64,000 nt of DNA, taken from NCBI RefSeq assembly GCF_014200505.1, contig NZ_JACHBX010000003.1, positions 620,001 through 684,000 of the forward strand. The letters run 5' to 3'. The notes under the pieces are model-generated. The model was not told the origin of the DNA, did no database searches, and worked only from the letters and a program-made list of their open reading frames with translations. A program made the translations under genes and the position numbers. Below are positions 24,152-31,900 of this stretch, piece by piece. This DNA comes from Massilia aurea (GTDB taxonomy: Bacteria; Pseudomonadota; Gammaproteobacteria; Burkholderiales; Burkholderiaceae_D). Each line of letters starts with the position of its first letter. Positions within the stretch are counted from its first letter, which is position 1.

Positions 24152-24397
24152 GTGGAGTTAGTAGAAATCACACATGGGCATCTTCGAGTGAAGATTGGAG
24201 GAAAGAGCATCACTATATATGGCGAAGCTTTTTTAAGGGGATATGGATCTCCCGACTTCGTGCTTTATCAGAACAGCATTGAAAAGTGGGATACACCAGA
24301 CGACAAAGAAAATTTGACTCTCATTGAGAAAAAGCAGCTATTTCAATTTCTTAAAGAGGAATTCTCACGCAGAAAGATGCTTCTGGAAATTGAGTAG
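24152..24397 (+). CDS. Imm74-like immunity protein
   Basis: An 81-residue protein with the pattern I recall for the Imm74 family: a beta-rich N-terminus (HLRVKIGGKSITIYGEAF), the FVLYQNSIEKWDTP motif, and a C-terminal helix and strand (LFQFLKEEFSRRKMLLEIE). Members neutralise toxins of polymorphic or T6SS systems; no cognate toxin gene lies here. It starts at GTG with GAGGTAGG upstream. A broken relative lies at 23084-23280. Confidence 0.62.
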   Translation: MELVEITHGHLRVKIGGKSITIYGEAFLRGYGSPDFVLYQNSIEKWDTPDDKENLTLIEKKQLFQFLKEEFSRRKMLLEIE

Positions 24398-24762
24398 TAA
24401 GTTTCATCCTCGACCGGAATCGTCCACTGCCAGTCTAAATCAAAAAAATTCTACAGGTTAAGTTCATGCCTACCCGTACAGACTCGACTACACATGAACC
24501 CCTCTATAGAAGACCGCTACTCAGGGCTAGGTATTTTTTTACACACGTCTCGTCTAGATTTTCGCCATGAAGACTTCTCTAGAATTAGTTATTAACCGTA
24601 TGCAACCACGCGCGTCTCAGTAGCGAATAAAACAGGTGTCACCTACTCCCCAAGCAGCTCCGCCTCTCGCTGTCGCACAACGTCCACACCCACCACCTCC
24701 TGAACATCGCCAACTCAGCCTTTACTGCTAAAGTCTCGCATCTTTACAACCACCGCTCCCCC
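24398..24762. other. 365-bp stretch with no recognised gene
   Basis: Composition rises from AT-rich to chromosomal level across this stretch. It probably holds the right boundary of the low-GC cargo. No ORF, repeat or clear promoter is seen. Confidence 0.4.
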
Positions 24763-25359
24763 GTGAAAGCCATAACAAAACTCTTCGAACTCGGTTACGT
24801 GTTCATCGTCATCCTGTTCTTCGCCTGCGGCATCGGCCTCGTCGTGCTGGCTGGCGTCGAAATCTGGTCTGCCCTCAGCCCTTCCGCCGATACCGTTGCT
24901 CGCGAACGTTTCGACCTCATTCTTGAATGCATCGGCATGCTGACCATCGCCGTTGCCGCTCTCGGCCTTGGTCAGACCGTGCTGGAAGAAGAAATCCAGC
25001 GCGAAGCCAACATCAGCTCGCCTACCCGCGTTCGTCGCTTCCTGTCGCGCTTCCTGATCGTGGTCGTCGTGTCCCTGTCGGTCGAGTGCCTGATCGGTGT
25101 GTTCCAGTTTGTCCACGGCAGCCCGGAATACTTGCCGCACGCTGCGTCGATCGGTATTGCCGCCGCCGCCCTGCTCGCCACCTGGGGCATGTTCGTCCGG
25201 ATGAACGTCAGCGCCGAGGAACTCGAACCGCACGCCATGCACGATGTGCAGGCTGAAGACAAGGTCATCGAAGGCGAAGATGTATCCGAAGAAGGTGAGC
25301 AACACGCCGAAGAACAGGGCGAGGACTACCACGCTGACGTAGACAAAAAGAAAGAATGA
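24763..25359 (+). CDS. Hypothetical inner-membrane protein with acidic tail
   Basis: A 198-residue protein with normal high-GC codon use. Four hydrophobic segments are visible (about residues 10-33, 52-72, 88-110 and 122-142), then a strongly acidic cytoplasmic tail (EDKVIEGEDVSEEGEQ) ending in KKKE. No family is recognised by name. It starts at GTG without a clear Shine-Dalgarno. It lies just before tRNA-Lys copy 2 and looks like core chromosome rather than T6SS cargo. Confidence 0.7.
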   Translation: MKAITKLFELGYVFIVILFFACGIGLVVLAGVEIWSALSPSADTVARERFDLILECIGMLTIAVAALGLGQTVLEEEIQREANISSPTRVRRFLSRFLIVVVVSLSVECLIGVFQFVHGSPEYLPHAASIGIAAAALLATWGMFVRMNVSAEELEPHAMHDVQAEDKVIEGEDVSEEGEQHAEEQGEDYHADVDKKKE

Positions 25360-25369
25360 GCGGAAGCAC

Positions 25370-25398
25370 TTGGTAAATCTGCCAAGTGCCGCTATAAT
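25370..25398 (+). promoter_or_regulatory. Promoter of tRNA-Lys copy 2
   Basis: TTGGTA (25370-25375) and TATAAT (25393-25398) are 17 bp apart and end 12 bp before the tRNA. Confidence 0.75.
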
Positions 25399-25410
25399 CT
25401 CGTCTTCTTC

Positions 25411-25486
25411 GGGTCGTTAGCTCAGCTGGTAGAGCAGCGGACTTTTAATCCGTTGGTCGCAGGTTCGAATCCCGCACGGCCTACCA
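25411..25486 (+). tRNA. tRNA-Lys(TTT), copy 2
   Basis: A 76-nt tRNA identical to copy 1 at 13265, with encoded CCA. It has its own consensus promoter and terminator. Flanks differ from those of copy 1, so it is an independent locus or an old duplication that now bounds the right side of the accessory region. Confidence 0.97.
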
Positions 25487-25497
25487 AAGATTCAACG

Positions 25498-25533
25498 ACA
25501 ACGCCAACCTTCGGGTTGGCGTTGTCGTTTTCG
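25498..25533 (+). terminator. Terminator of tRNA-Lys copy 2
   Basis: A perfect 12-bp stem, ACAACGCCAACC / GGTTGGCGTTGT, closed by a TTCG tetraloop, is followed by CGTTTTCGTT. Confidence 0.85.
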
Positions 25534-25555
25534 TTGTCCTTTTACTGCGCGCCCC

Positions 25556-26164
25556 ATGCCCCAGACCATCGCCAGCGCCGTCCACCACGAACTGATTATC
25601 AAGAAAAGCCGCTTCATCGCGTGCGTGCAGCCGATGGCTGACCGTGCTGGTGCGCAACAGGTCGTGGCGGCGCTGCGCGCGCAGCATCCTGGCGCGGCGC
25701 ATGTGTGCTGGGCGTTGCTGGCCGGCGGCCAGTCGGCGGCGGTCGATGATGGCGAGCCGAGTGGCACGGCCGGGCGGCCGATGTTCGATGTGCTGCGGCA
25801 CCAGGATCTCGATGGTGTGCTGGCCACGGTGGTGCGCTACTTTGGCGGCGTCAAGCTCGGTGCAGGCGGCCTCGTGCGGGCCTATACCGACAGCGTCGCG
25901 CAGGCGCTGTTGGGCGCGCCGAAGATCCCGATCATCAAGCTGCGCCAGCTGCGCTGCAGCGCGCCGTATGCGATGGAAGGGATGCTGCGGCGCGAGCTCG
26001 ATGCGGCCGGCGCCACGCTCGATGATGTAGCGCATGGCGACGACGTGCAGTTCACGTTCAGCCTGCCGGCAAGTGACGCCGCCGATATCCGCGCGCGACT
26101 GGGCGACGTGGGCCATGGCCGCATCGTGTGGCCGCCGGACGACGACGAATCGCTGCCCGCATGA
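25556..26164 (+). CDS. yigZ: YigZ/IMPACT family protein
   Basis: A 202-residue UPF0029/IMPACT protein. The N-terminal IMPACT domain shows KKSRFIACVQPM, AAHVCWALLAGG, DDGEPSGTAGRPMF and VVRYFGGVKLGAGGLVRAY, all diagnostic. The C-terminal half is the YigZ-type ferredoxin-like DUF1949 domain. The eukaryotic relative regulates Gcn2; the bacterial role is unknown, possibly nucleic-acid or ribosome related. A short GC hairpin follows the stop. Confidence 0.92.
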   Translation: MPQTIASAVHHELIIKKSRFIACVQPMADRAGAQQVVAALRAQHPGAAHVCWALLAGGQSAAVDDGEPSGTAGRPMFDVLRHQDLDGVLATVVRYFGGVKLGAGGLVRAYTDSVAQALLGAPKIPIIKLRQLRCSAPYAMEGMLRRELDAAGATLDDVAHGDDVQFTFSLPASDAADIRARLGDVGHGRIVWPPDDDESLPA

Positions 26165-26306
26165 GGCGCCCCATTCGGGCGCCCTATACCTGTCATCACG
26201 ACTCGTGAGCGGACGTTTGGCCATGCAGCCGGTATAGTGGTAGACCCAGCCGCAAATTCCTCCGTCGGCAGGGATCATTTTCCACCGCAGTACAACCACC
26301 TCCCCT

Positions 26307-27527
26307 GTGATCAAGAAAAGCCTACTTCCCCTCGCCCTTGGCGGCTTCGGCATTGGCATGACCGAATTCGTCATGATGGGCATCCTGCCCGATATTGCCC
26401 GTGGTCTGCAGATCACGATTCCGCAAGCCGGCTATCTCATCACCGCCTACGCACTCGGTGTCGTGGTCGGCGCGCCGACCCTCGTCACGATTGTCGCCGG
26501 CCGTCCGCCGCGCACCGTGCTCATTTGGTTCATGCTGATGTTTGCCGTGTTCAATGCGATGTCGGCGTTCGCGCCGAACTTCGAGACGATGATGGCGTCG
26601 CGCTTCCTGGCCGGCTTGCCGCATGGCGCCTTCTTTGGCGTGGGCGCGGTCGTCGCCAGCCGCCTGGCCGAGCCAGGCAAGACGGCGGCGGCGATGGCCA
26701 TGATGTTTACCGGGTTGACGCTGGCCAACGTGCTGGGCGTGCCGCTCGGCACCTGGATCGGCCATGCATTCGACTGGCGCATGGTGTTCCTGATCGTCGC
26801 GGTCATTGGCCTACTCACCATGTGGAGCCTGTATCAGTGGGTGCCGCCGATCGAGCCAAGCAAACGTACGGGCCTGATGCAAGACCTGCGCATCTTCCGG
26901 CACCTCGATCTGTGGCTGGCCCTGGGCATCGTGTCGATCGGTACCGGCGGCTTCTTCGCGTGGTTCAGCTATATCGCGCCGCTGCTGACCGATGTCACGG
27001 GCTTCAGCACGGGCGCGCTGCCGCTGATCATGACGGCGGTCGGCGTGGGCATGACGGTCGGCGTGCAGTTTGGCGGCTATCTGGCCGACAAGTTCCATCC
27101 GCTGCCGGCCCTGCTGATCCTGATGGTCTCGATGGTCGTACTGCTACTGTGCAATGGCCTGATGGCCGAGTCGAAGATTGCGATGGTGGTGCTGGCGTTC
27201 CTGACTGGCGCCAATGCGCTGGCCATTGGTCCGCCGGTCCAGGTGCTCCTGATCGAACATTCGCGCGAAGCGGAGATGCTGGGCTCGTCGCTGGGCCAGG
27301 CCGGTTTCAACGTCGGCAATGCGCTGGGCGCCTTACTGGGCGGGATTCCGCTGACGCTGGGCTTTGCCTACACCGCGCCGCAGTGGGTCGCGGCGGCGAT
27401 GGCGCTGTGCGGTGTGGTCCTGACGGCGTTGATGCTGACACGTCGCCGCTGGAAGGCACGCGAATTGGCCCGGACGGTCGAGCGCATGCTGGCCGAGGCG
27501 CAGCCGGCAACCTCGCCGCCGGTGTAA
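26307..27527 (+). CDS. MFS transporter (AraJ/DHA1-type exporter)
   Basis: A 406-residue, 12-TM major facilitator. It opens LPLALGGFGIGMTEFVMMGI, the signature of the AraJ/YdhP/PbuE-like DHA1 group (FgiGxxEFvxxGlLP). The loop 2-3 region reads VVGAPTLVTIVAGRPPRTVL, and the TM5 antiporter-like segment follows LAGLPHGAFFGVGAVV. Substrates of the group include sugars, purines and drugs; none can be assigned. The start is a GTG with no good Shine-Dalgarno, so the true start may differ slightly. Confidence 0.88.
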   Translation: MIKKSLLPLALGGFGIGMTEFVMMGILPDIARGLQITIPQAGYLITAYALGVVVGAPTLVTIVAGRPPRTVLIWFMLMFAVFNAMSAFAPNFETMMASRFLAGLPHGAFFGVGAVVASRLAEPGKTAAAMAMMFTGLTLANVLGVPLGTWIGHAFDWRMVFLIVAVIGLLTMWSLYQWVPPIEPSKRTGLMQDLRIFRHLDLWLALGIVSIGTGGFFAWFSYIAPLLTDVTGFSTGALPLIMTAVGVGMTVGVQFGGYLADKFHPLPALLILMVSMVVLLLCNGLMAESKIAMVVLAFLTGANALAIGPPVQVLLIEHSREAEMLGSSLGQAGFNVGNALGALLGGIPLTLGFAYTAPQWVAAAMALCGVVLTALMLTRRRWKARELARTVERMLAEAQPATSPPV

Positions 27528-27540
27528 CGGCCAGGTCGAT

Positions 27541-28491
27541 TCAGGCGCAGGCTGCGCGCAGGCGGCGCCTGCGCGAGGCGGCAACGCCGGCGACACCAAC
27601 CGCGCCGGCCAGCATCAACGCCAGCGTGCCTGGCTCGGACACCTCGGCCGGCGGCACGTTCTTGACGAGCTCGAAACCCGCGACCTCGACCGACTTGAAG
27701 TAGTGGTTCGAGTTCACCTGGACGCTCGAGTTCCACGTATCGGCAATGACCTGGCCATTGATCACGCCCCAGCCGTTTTCGACGGTGGCATACGGCGCCA
27801 GCACGCTGCCGATGATGCCCCGGACGTTGACCGATTCGGCTTCATAGAAGTTGAACAGCACGTTGTAGCCGCTCAATGGGTCAAAGCCGATATTGCCACC
27901 ATTGAAGCCACCTTGCTTGCCACCGATATTGAAAATCAGCGTCTGCCCTGCACTCAGGCCGGTCAGCATCCAGTTGTTGCCGCCGTTGAAAAAGTCGGCA
28001 TTCACATTGAACACGTCAACGCCGCCCTTGCCGCTGCCAGTGACCTTGTTGGCACTGTACTCGCGCGTGACCGTGCCAGTGGATGCAACCATGCTCAGGC
28101 CGCTGGCGATGTCCTTGAACTGCTGGGCTGCGGCAGCAAAGTCGACGGGGCTGATGTTGGTAGCGGGCGTCTGCGCGGCATTATTCAGGGTGGTCGTGCC
28201 ACCGGCATAGGTCTTGCCGTTGCTGATTGCGCCATTTTGCAGGAACAGATTGCCGCCCGCGGCCACCGCGTAGCCGCCATACGCAGCCTTGCCGTTCTGG
28301 TTGACCGCGTAACTGGCGATCGAGACATTGCCACCCGAAACGATAGCGCCTTCGACGTCGCTTGAGTTGGCCGTAAAACTGCCCGCGGTGAAGACATTCG
28401 CGCCGCCCATCACCGAACCGATATCGAGCACACCAGCGTGTGCACCGGTCATTGCCAGTAATGCCGTCAGACATACGCCAAGCTTGATCAC
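27541..28491 (-). CDS. PEP-CTERM 'choice-of-anchor A' family exported protein
   Basis: A 316-residue secreted protein. The signal peptide (1-19, ends ...TGAHAG) is followed by a choice-of-anchor A domain, recognisable by VFTAGSFTANSSDVEGAIVS near the start and NVRGIIGSVLAPYATVENGW near the end (spore-coat CotA/ice-binding-adjacent beta-helix-like). The C-terminus is a PEP-CTERM sorting tail: EPGTLALMLAGAVGVAGV, then basic RRRRLR. Exosortase would recognise it for processing to the surface or exopolysaccharide matrix. No exosortase gene is in the window. Confidence 0.9.
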   Translation of the reverse strand: MIKLGVCLTALLAMTGAHAGVLDIGSVMGGANVFTAGSFTANSSDVEGAIVSGGNVSIASYAVNQNGKAAYGGYAVAAGGNLFLQNGAISNGKTYAGGTTTLNNAAQTPATNISPVDFAAAAQQFKDIASGLSMVASTGTVTREYSANKVTGSGKGGVDVFNVNADFFNGGNNWMLTGLSAGQTLIFNIGGKQGGFNGGNIGFDPLSGYNVLFNFYEAESVNVRGIIGSVLAPYATVENGWGVINGQVIADTWNSSVQVNSNHYFKSVEVAGFELVKNVPPAEVSEPGTLALMLAGAVGVAGVAASRRRRLRAACA

Positions 28492-28563
28492 AATAGTTCC
28501 ATTTAGAAATTGGTAATGATCAATAGTATCATTTCCAATATCGTATTTACACGGAAAATTGGA

Positions 28564-29403
28564 TCACACCAACGTGATGCCACCCATAGCGTGAGCAGTC
28601 TCGGCCGCCTCTTCCAGGATCTCGGCCAGCGTGGCTTCATCGAACACGAAGTCGATCGCGTTTTCACCATGCGGCGGCAGTGGCTCACGCCGGCTATCGA
28701 GCGGCGATGGCACCGGTGCATATTGATTGGCCATCAGGAGCGTATCGAGCAAGGTGGCGGGTGGCATATTGAGCCAGCCGCCGCGCATGTCGGCGATGGC
28801 GTCGGAGACGGCCGGCGGAATCGACAGCTTCTTCATGACCTCGGCGCTGACCACGTCCTCGCACAGCGCGCCCCAGTTGTCGGCATCGTCGTCGAGGAGG
28901 CCAGGAAATTCATCAGCCCGCGCCAGCAGATAGAACGCGCCTACTTCGTGCACGATGCCGGCAAACAATGCGGTGTCAGGATTGACGCCCGTCACGCGCC
29001 GCGCCAGCGAATAGGCGATCGCAGCCATGTGAGTCGTGTGCTCCCACAACTGTTCGGCTTTGGCGCGTAGCTGGGGATCGTTGATGCGGTTGCCGAACTG
29101 GCGCACTACCAGGCTCGCAACCAGCGCCTGCAGGCGGCGGTAGCCAATGCGCGTCACGGCGGTGCGGACATTGGTCACGGGCACCGAGCCGCCGCCGCCA
29201 AATGCGGCGGTGTTGGCCAGCGCAACCGTGCGCGCAGCCAGCTGTGGTTCGGCCAGCACCAGCCTGATGGCCTCATCGATATGGCAATCGGGATTGTCGA
29301 GCGCCTGCTGCAGACGCAGCACGGCATTGACGCTGGTGGGGAACGTGATTTCGCCGCGGACAGCTTGCGCAGCGATATATCCAAAGGCTTCGAGTTTATT
29401 CAC
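28564..29403 (-). CDS. HDOD domain protein
   Basis: A 279-residue HDOD-family signalling protein. The segment FPTSVNAVLRLQQALDNPDC and the LANTAAFGG...TNVRTAVTRIGYRRLQALV helices are typical. HD-domain catalytic residues are largely replaced (HTTHMAAIAYSLARR, GIVHEVGAFYLL kept). Such proteins act in regulatory cascades without known hydrolase activity. The GTG at 29403 is chosen; a TATAAT ends 6 bp before it, so the transcript may be leaderless. Upstream in-frame ATG 29457 lies before that promoter element. Confidence 0.85.
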   Translation of the reverse strand: MNKLEAFGYIAAQAVRGEITFPTSVNAVLRLQQALDNPDCHIDEAIRLVLAEPQLAARTVALANTAAFGGGGSVPVTNVRTAVTRIGYRRLQALVASLVVRQFGNRINDPQLRAKAEQLWEHTTHMAAIAYSLARRVTGVNPDTALFAGIVHEVGAFYLLARADEFPGLLDDDADNWGALCEDVVSAEVMKKLSIPPAVSDAIADMRGGWLNMPPATLLDTLLMANQYAPVPSPLDSRREPLPPHGENAIDFVFDEATLAEILEEAAETAHAMGGITLV

Positions 29404-29505
29404 CGGGCGATTATAGCGCCCGCCATCTGCCCCGCCGGGCGTGTCTGTGCACCTCACGCCCCGTACGTGCCAACTGTGGCGTCAAGACCACACGTACGCC
29501 GGATA

Positions 29506-29542
29506 CAAAAACGTCGTCCGCGGAACCAGTCCGGGGACGACG
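29506..29542 (-). terminator. Terminator, minus strand
   Basis: Read on the minus strand, the stem CGTCGTCC / GGACGACG is followed by TTTTT. It lies about 55 bp after the stop of the Cys-repeat gene. Confidence 0.75.
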
Positions 29543-29595
29543 CCTTCATACCAGGTGCCAGCCGCAGTGAGGTGCGGCCAGGCGCGGGTCAGGAA

Positions 29596-30003
29596 TTACT
29601 TGGCCTTGTTGGCGTCGCGTGCTGCGTCGCGGGTCGACTTGGCTTGCATTTCGCACTTGTCTTCTGCATCGCCTTTCAGGGCGTCGCATTTTTCGTCAGC
29701 CAGGTCGTACTCGGCTTCGATGACGTTACCGCGTGCTTTCATCACGTTGTTGCCGGTGTTGTCGAACTTCACCACTGCATCGTGCTCGGCCTTGGCGCGC
29801 ATCAGCTTGGCTTCATCTTCGCAGATGTCTTCTGCGTTGCCGCTCATGGCGTCGCACTTGTCTTTGGCGACTTTGTAGTCGGCCTTGGCCTTGTCCATGG
29901 CCGTTTTGTGCGCAGCCTTGTTGACGGTCTGGGCGGCTGCAGGTGCGATACCAACGGCGGCGAAGGCAGCGGCGGTGATCAAGGTAGCGATGAACGATTT
30001 CAT
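29596..30003 (-). CDS. Secreted Cys-repeat protein (periplasmic, helical)
   Basis: A 135-residue exported protein. The signal peptide (1-24) ends ...APAAAQT. The mature part is highly charged and helical, with two Cys-pair repeats: KCDAMSGNAEDICEDEAK and KCDALKGDAEDKCEMQAK. The spacing of the Cys in each repeat suggests intrachain disulfides in the periplasm. No known function. AAGGGA lies 7 bp before the ATG, which beats longer upstream starts. A terminator follows. Confidence 0.82.
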   Translation of the reverse strand: MKSFIATLITAAAFAAVGIAPAAAQTVNKAAHKTAMDKAKADYKVAKDKCDAMSGNAEDICEDEAKLMRAKAEHDAVVKFDNTGNNVMKARGNVIEAEYDLADEKCDALKGDAEDKCEMQAKSTRDAARDANKAK

Positions 30004-30091
30004 GGTGAAGTCCCTTATTAGGTTGTTGGTGTAGCCATTAAACGCCATCCCCAACAACCGCTCTGTGCGACACCGTACACTTGTGAAAAAA

Positions 30092-31726
30092 TCAATTAAG
30101 CAAATGCGGTTGATAGCCTGATGCCTTCGGTGCGGCATGTGCACCGGCAGGCGCATCGGCGTTCAGCCGGAAGATGCTGACCAGCTGCGCCAGGCGCTGC
30201 GATTCATCTTCCAGCGTGGCGGCCGAACCACTGGCCTGCTGCACCAGCGCCGCGTTCTGGCGCGTGGCTTCGTCGATCTGCGCGATCGCGCCATTGACCT
30301 GCTCGATGCCAGCGTTCTGCTCGACTGTCGCGTGGCTGATCTCGGCCATGATATCGGTCACGCGTTTGACGCCCGTGACGATTTCGCCCATGGTCTCGCC
30401 GGCGCGGTCGACCAGCACAGCGCCCGCGTCCACACGCTCGACCGAGCTACCGATCAGCACCTTGATTTCCTTCGCTGCTGCGGCCGAGCGCTGCGCCAGA
30501 TTGCGCACCTCGGTGGCAACCACGGCAAAGCCACGGCCCTGCTCGCCCGCACGCGCCGCTTCGACGGCGGCATTGAGCGCCAGGATATTCGTCTGGAACG
30601 CGATGCCATCGATGACGCCGATGATGTCCACGATCTTTTTCGACGATTCGTTGATCGACGCCATCGTGTCGACCACTTGCGCGACAACCTCGCCGCCGCG
30701 CAGCGCCACCGCCGATGCCGACTCGGCCAGGCTGTTGGCCTGACGTGCATTCTCGGCGTTCTGGCGCACGATGCCAGTCAGTTGGGTGACCGACGTGGCG
30801 GTGGCGTGCAGCGTGCCGGTCTGGCGTTCGGTACGGCTGGACAGGTCGCGGTTGCCGTCGGCGATTTCGGTAGAGACGGCGCTGATTGCCAGCGTGCCGT
30901 TGCGCACCTGCGAGACGATGCGCACCAGGCTGTCGCGCATGCCCTGCATCGCAAACAGCAGGCTCGTGTTGTCGCCCGGACGGGTGACGATCGCCACACC
31001 CAGGTCGCCACCGGCAATGGCCGAGGCGATCGACGCGGCGTAATCCGGCTGGCCACCCAGTTGGCGCAGCAGGCCACGGGCCGTGTACCAGGCCGCCAGC
31101 GAACCGGCGGCAATCGCGCCCAGGCATAGCAGCGCCATCCAGCCGACGAAGCCCTTGGCCATCGCGCGGGCATCGGCGGCCGCTTCGTTATTCAGTTTTT
31201 CTTCCAGGTCAATCAGACGGTTGATGCTGGCGAGCCAACCGGTAAAGGCCGGTGCGGCCGATTGCGACAGCAGCGCGGCGGCCTCGGCGCCCTGGCCGGC
31301 GGCGTGCAGCGCGACCACGCGTTCGATCAGCGGCTTGGTGAGATTTTCCTGCGCCTTGATGGCAGCCAGCGCGTCCTTCTCTTCGGGGAGCATGTCAGTG
31401 CGCTCGGCGAACAGGGCGTCCAGCGGGCCGGCCGAGCGCGCATAGTTGTCATCCAGCGTCTTGATCAGCGCGATGGGGGTCGCGGCGCCGGCCGGGTCGG
31501 CTGCCAGCACCACGTCACGCAAGGCGATCGCGCGGTCGTGCACGCTGCCGCGGAAATTGATCGCGTAGCGCTGTTTGACGCTGTTCACGTCATTGATGTA
31601 ATTCAGGACATTTTCGATGCGCCCCACGCGGCTCGCGCCCAGCGCAACCAGGACAATCATCAGCAAAAAGACGACGCCATAGCCGAAAGCCAGCCGGGCG
31701 CCGATCGTGAGGTTCTTGTTTTTCAT
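30092..31726 (-). CDS. Methyl-accepting chemotaxis protein
   Basis: A 544-residue chemoreceptor. TM1 is about residues 12-32, a helical periplasmic sensor of about 155 residues follows, then TM2 (about 190-212), a HAMP-like segment, and the cytoplasmic signalling hairpin. The hairpin tip reads [20 protein letters not shown] and [19 protein letters not shown]. The periplasmic part resembles the 4-helix-bundle sensors of the Tar type. The C-terminus ends QPHLLN without the NWETF tether. The ligand is unknown. No che genes are nearby. Confidence 0.95.
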   Translation of the reverse strand: MKNKNLTIGARLAFGYGVVFLLMIVLVALGASRVGRIENVLNYINDVNSVKQRYAINFRGSVHDRAIALRDVVLAADPAGAATPIALIKTLDDNYARSAGPLDALFAERTDMLPEEKDALAAIKAQENLTKPLIERVVALHAAGQGAEAAALLSQSAAPAFTGWLASINRLIDLEEKLNNEAAADARAMAKGFVGWMALLCLGAIAAGSLAAWYTARGLLRQLGGQPDYAASIASAIAGGDLGVAIVTRPGDNTSLLFAMQGMRDSLVRIVSQVRNGTLAISAVSTEIADGNRDLSSRTERQTGTLHATATSVTQLTGIVRQNAENARQANSLAESASAVALRGGEVVAQVVDTMASINESSKKIVDIIGVIDGIAFQTNILALNAAVEAARAGEQGRGFAVVATEVRNLAQRSAAAAKEIKVLIGSSVERVDAGAVLVDRAGETMGEIVTGVKRVTDIMAEISHATVEQNAGIEQVNGAIAQIDEATRQNAALVQQASGSAATLEDESQRLAQLVSIFRLNADAPAGAHAAPKASGYQPHLLN

Positions 31727-31863
31727 GGGAGGGGTCGAGATCAGTGGGTCGCAAAGAAAACTGTCTGTTTTCTTTCAGCGAGCGCAAATATATCACCCGA
31801 TATTGCCCATTGGAATCAAATCTGAATCGTGTGCACCTCGTGCGCACCATTACGCAACACTTG

Positions 31864-31890
31864 CCCGTGGTCGGTCGTGACAACCACGGG
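31864..31890. terminator. Stem-loop between the efflux operon end and the chemoreceptor
   Basis: An 8-bp stem, CCCGTGGT / ACCACGGG, with an 11-nt loop sits 11 bp after the last efflux gene stop (minus strand). There is no T-tract, so a terminator role is tentative. Confidence 0.45.
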
Positions 31891-31900
31891 TCGACACGTC

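Noticed and set aside
26237-27703. 488-codon ORF in another frame of the MFS gene
   Set aside because: Same strand, wrong frame; hydrophobic periodicity is present only in the frame starting 26307.
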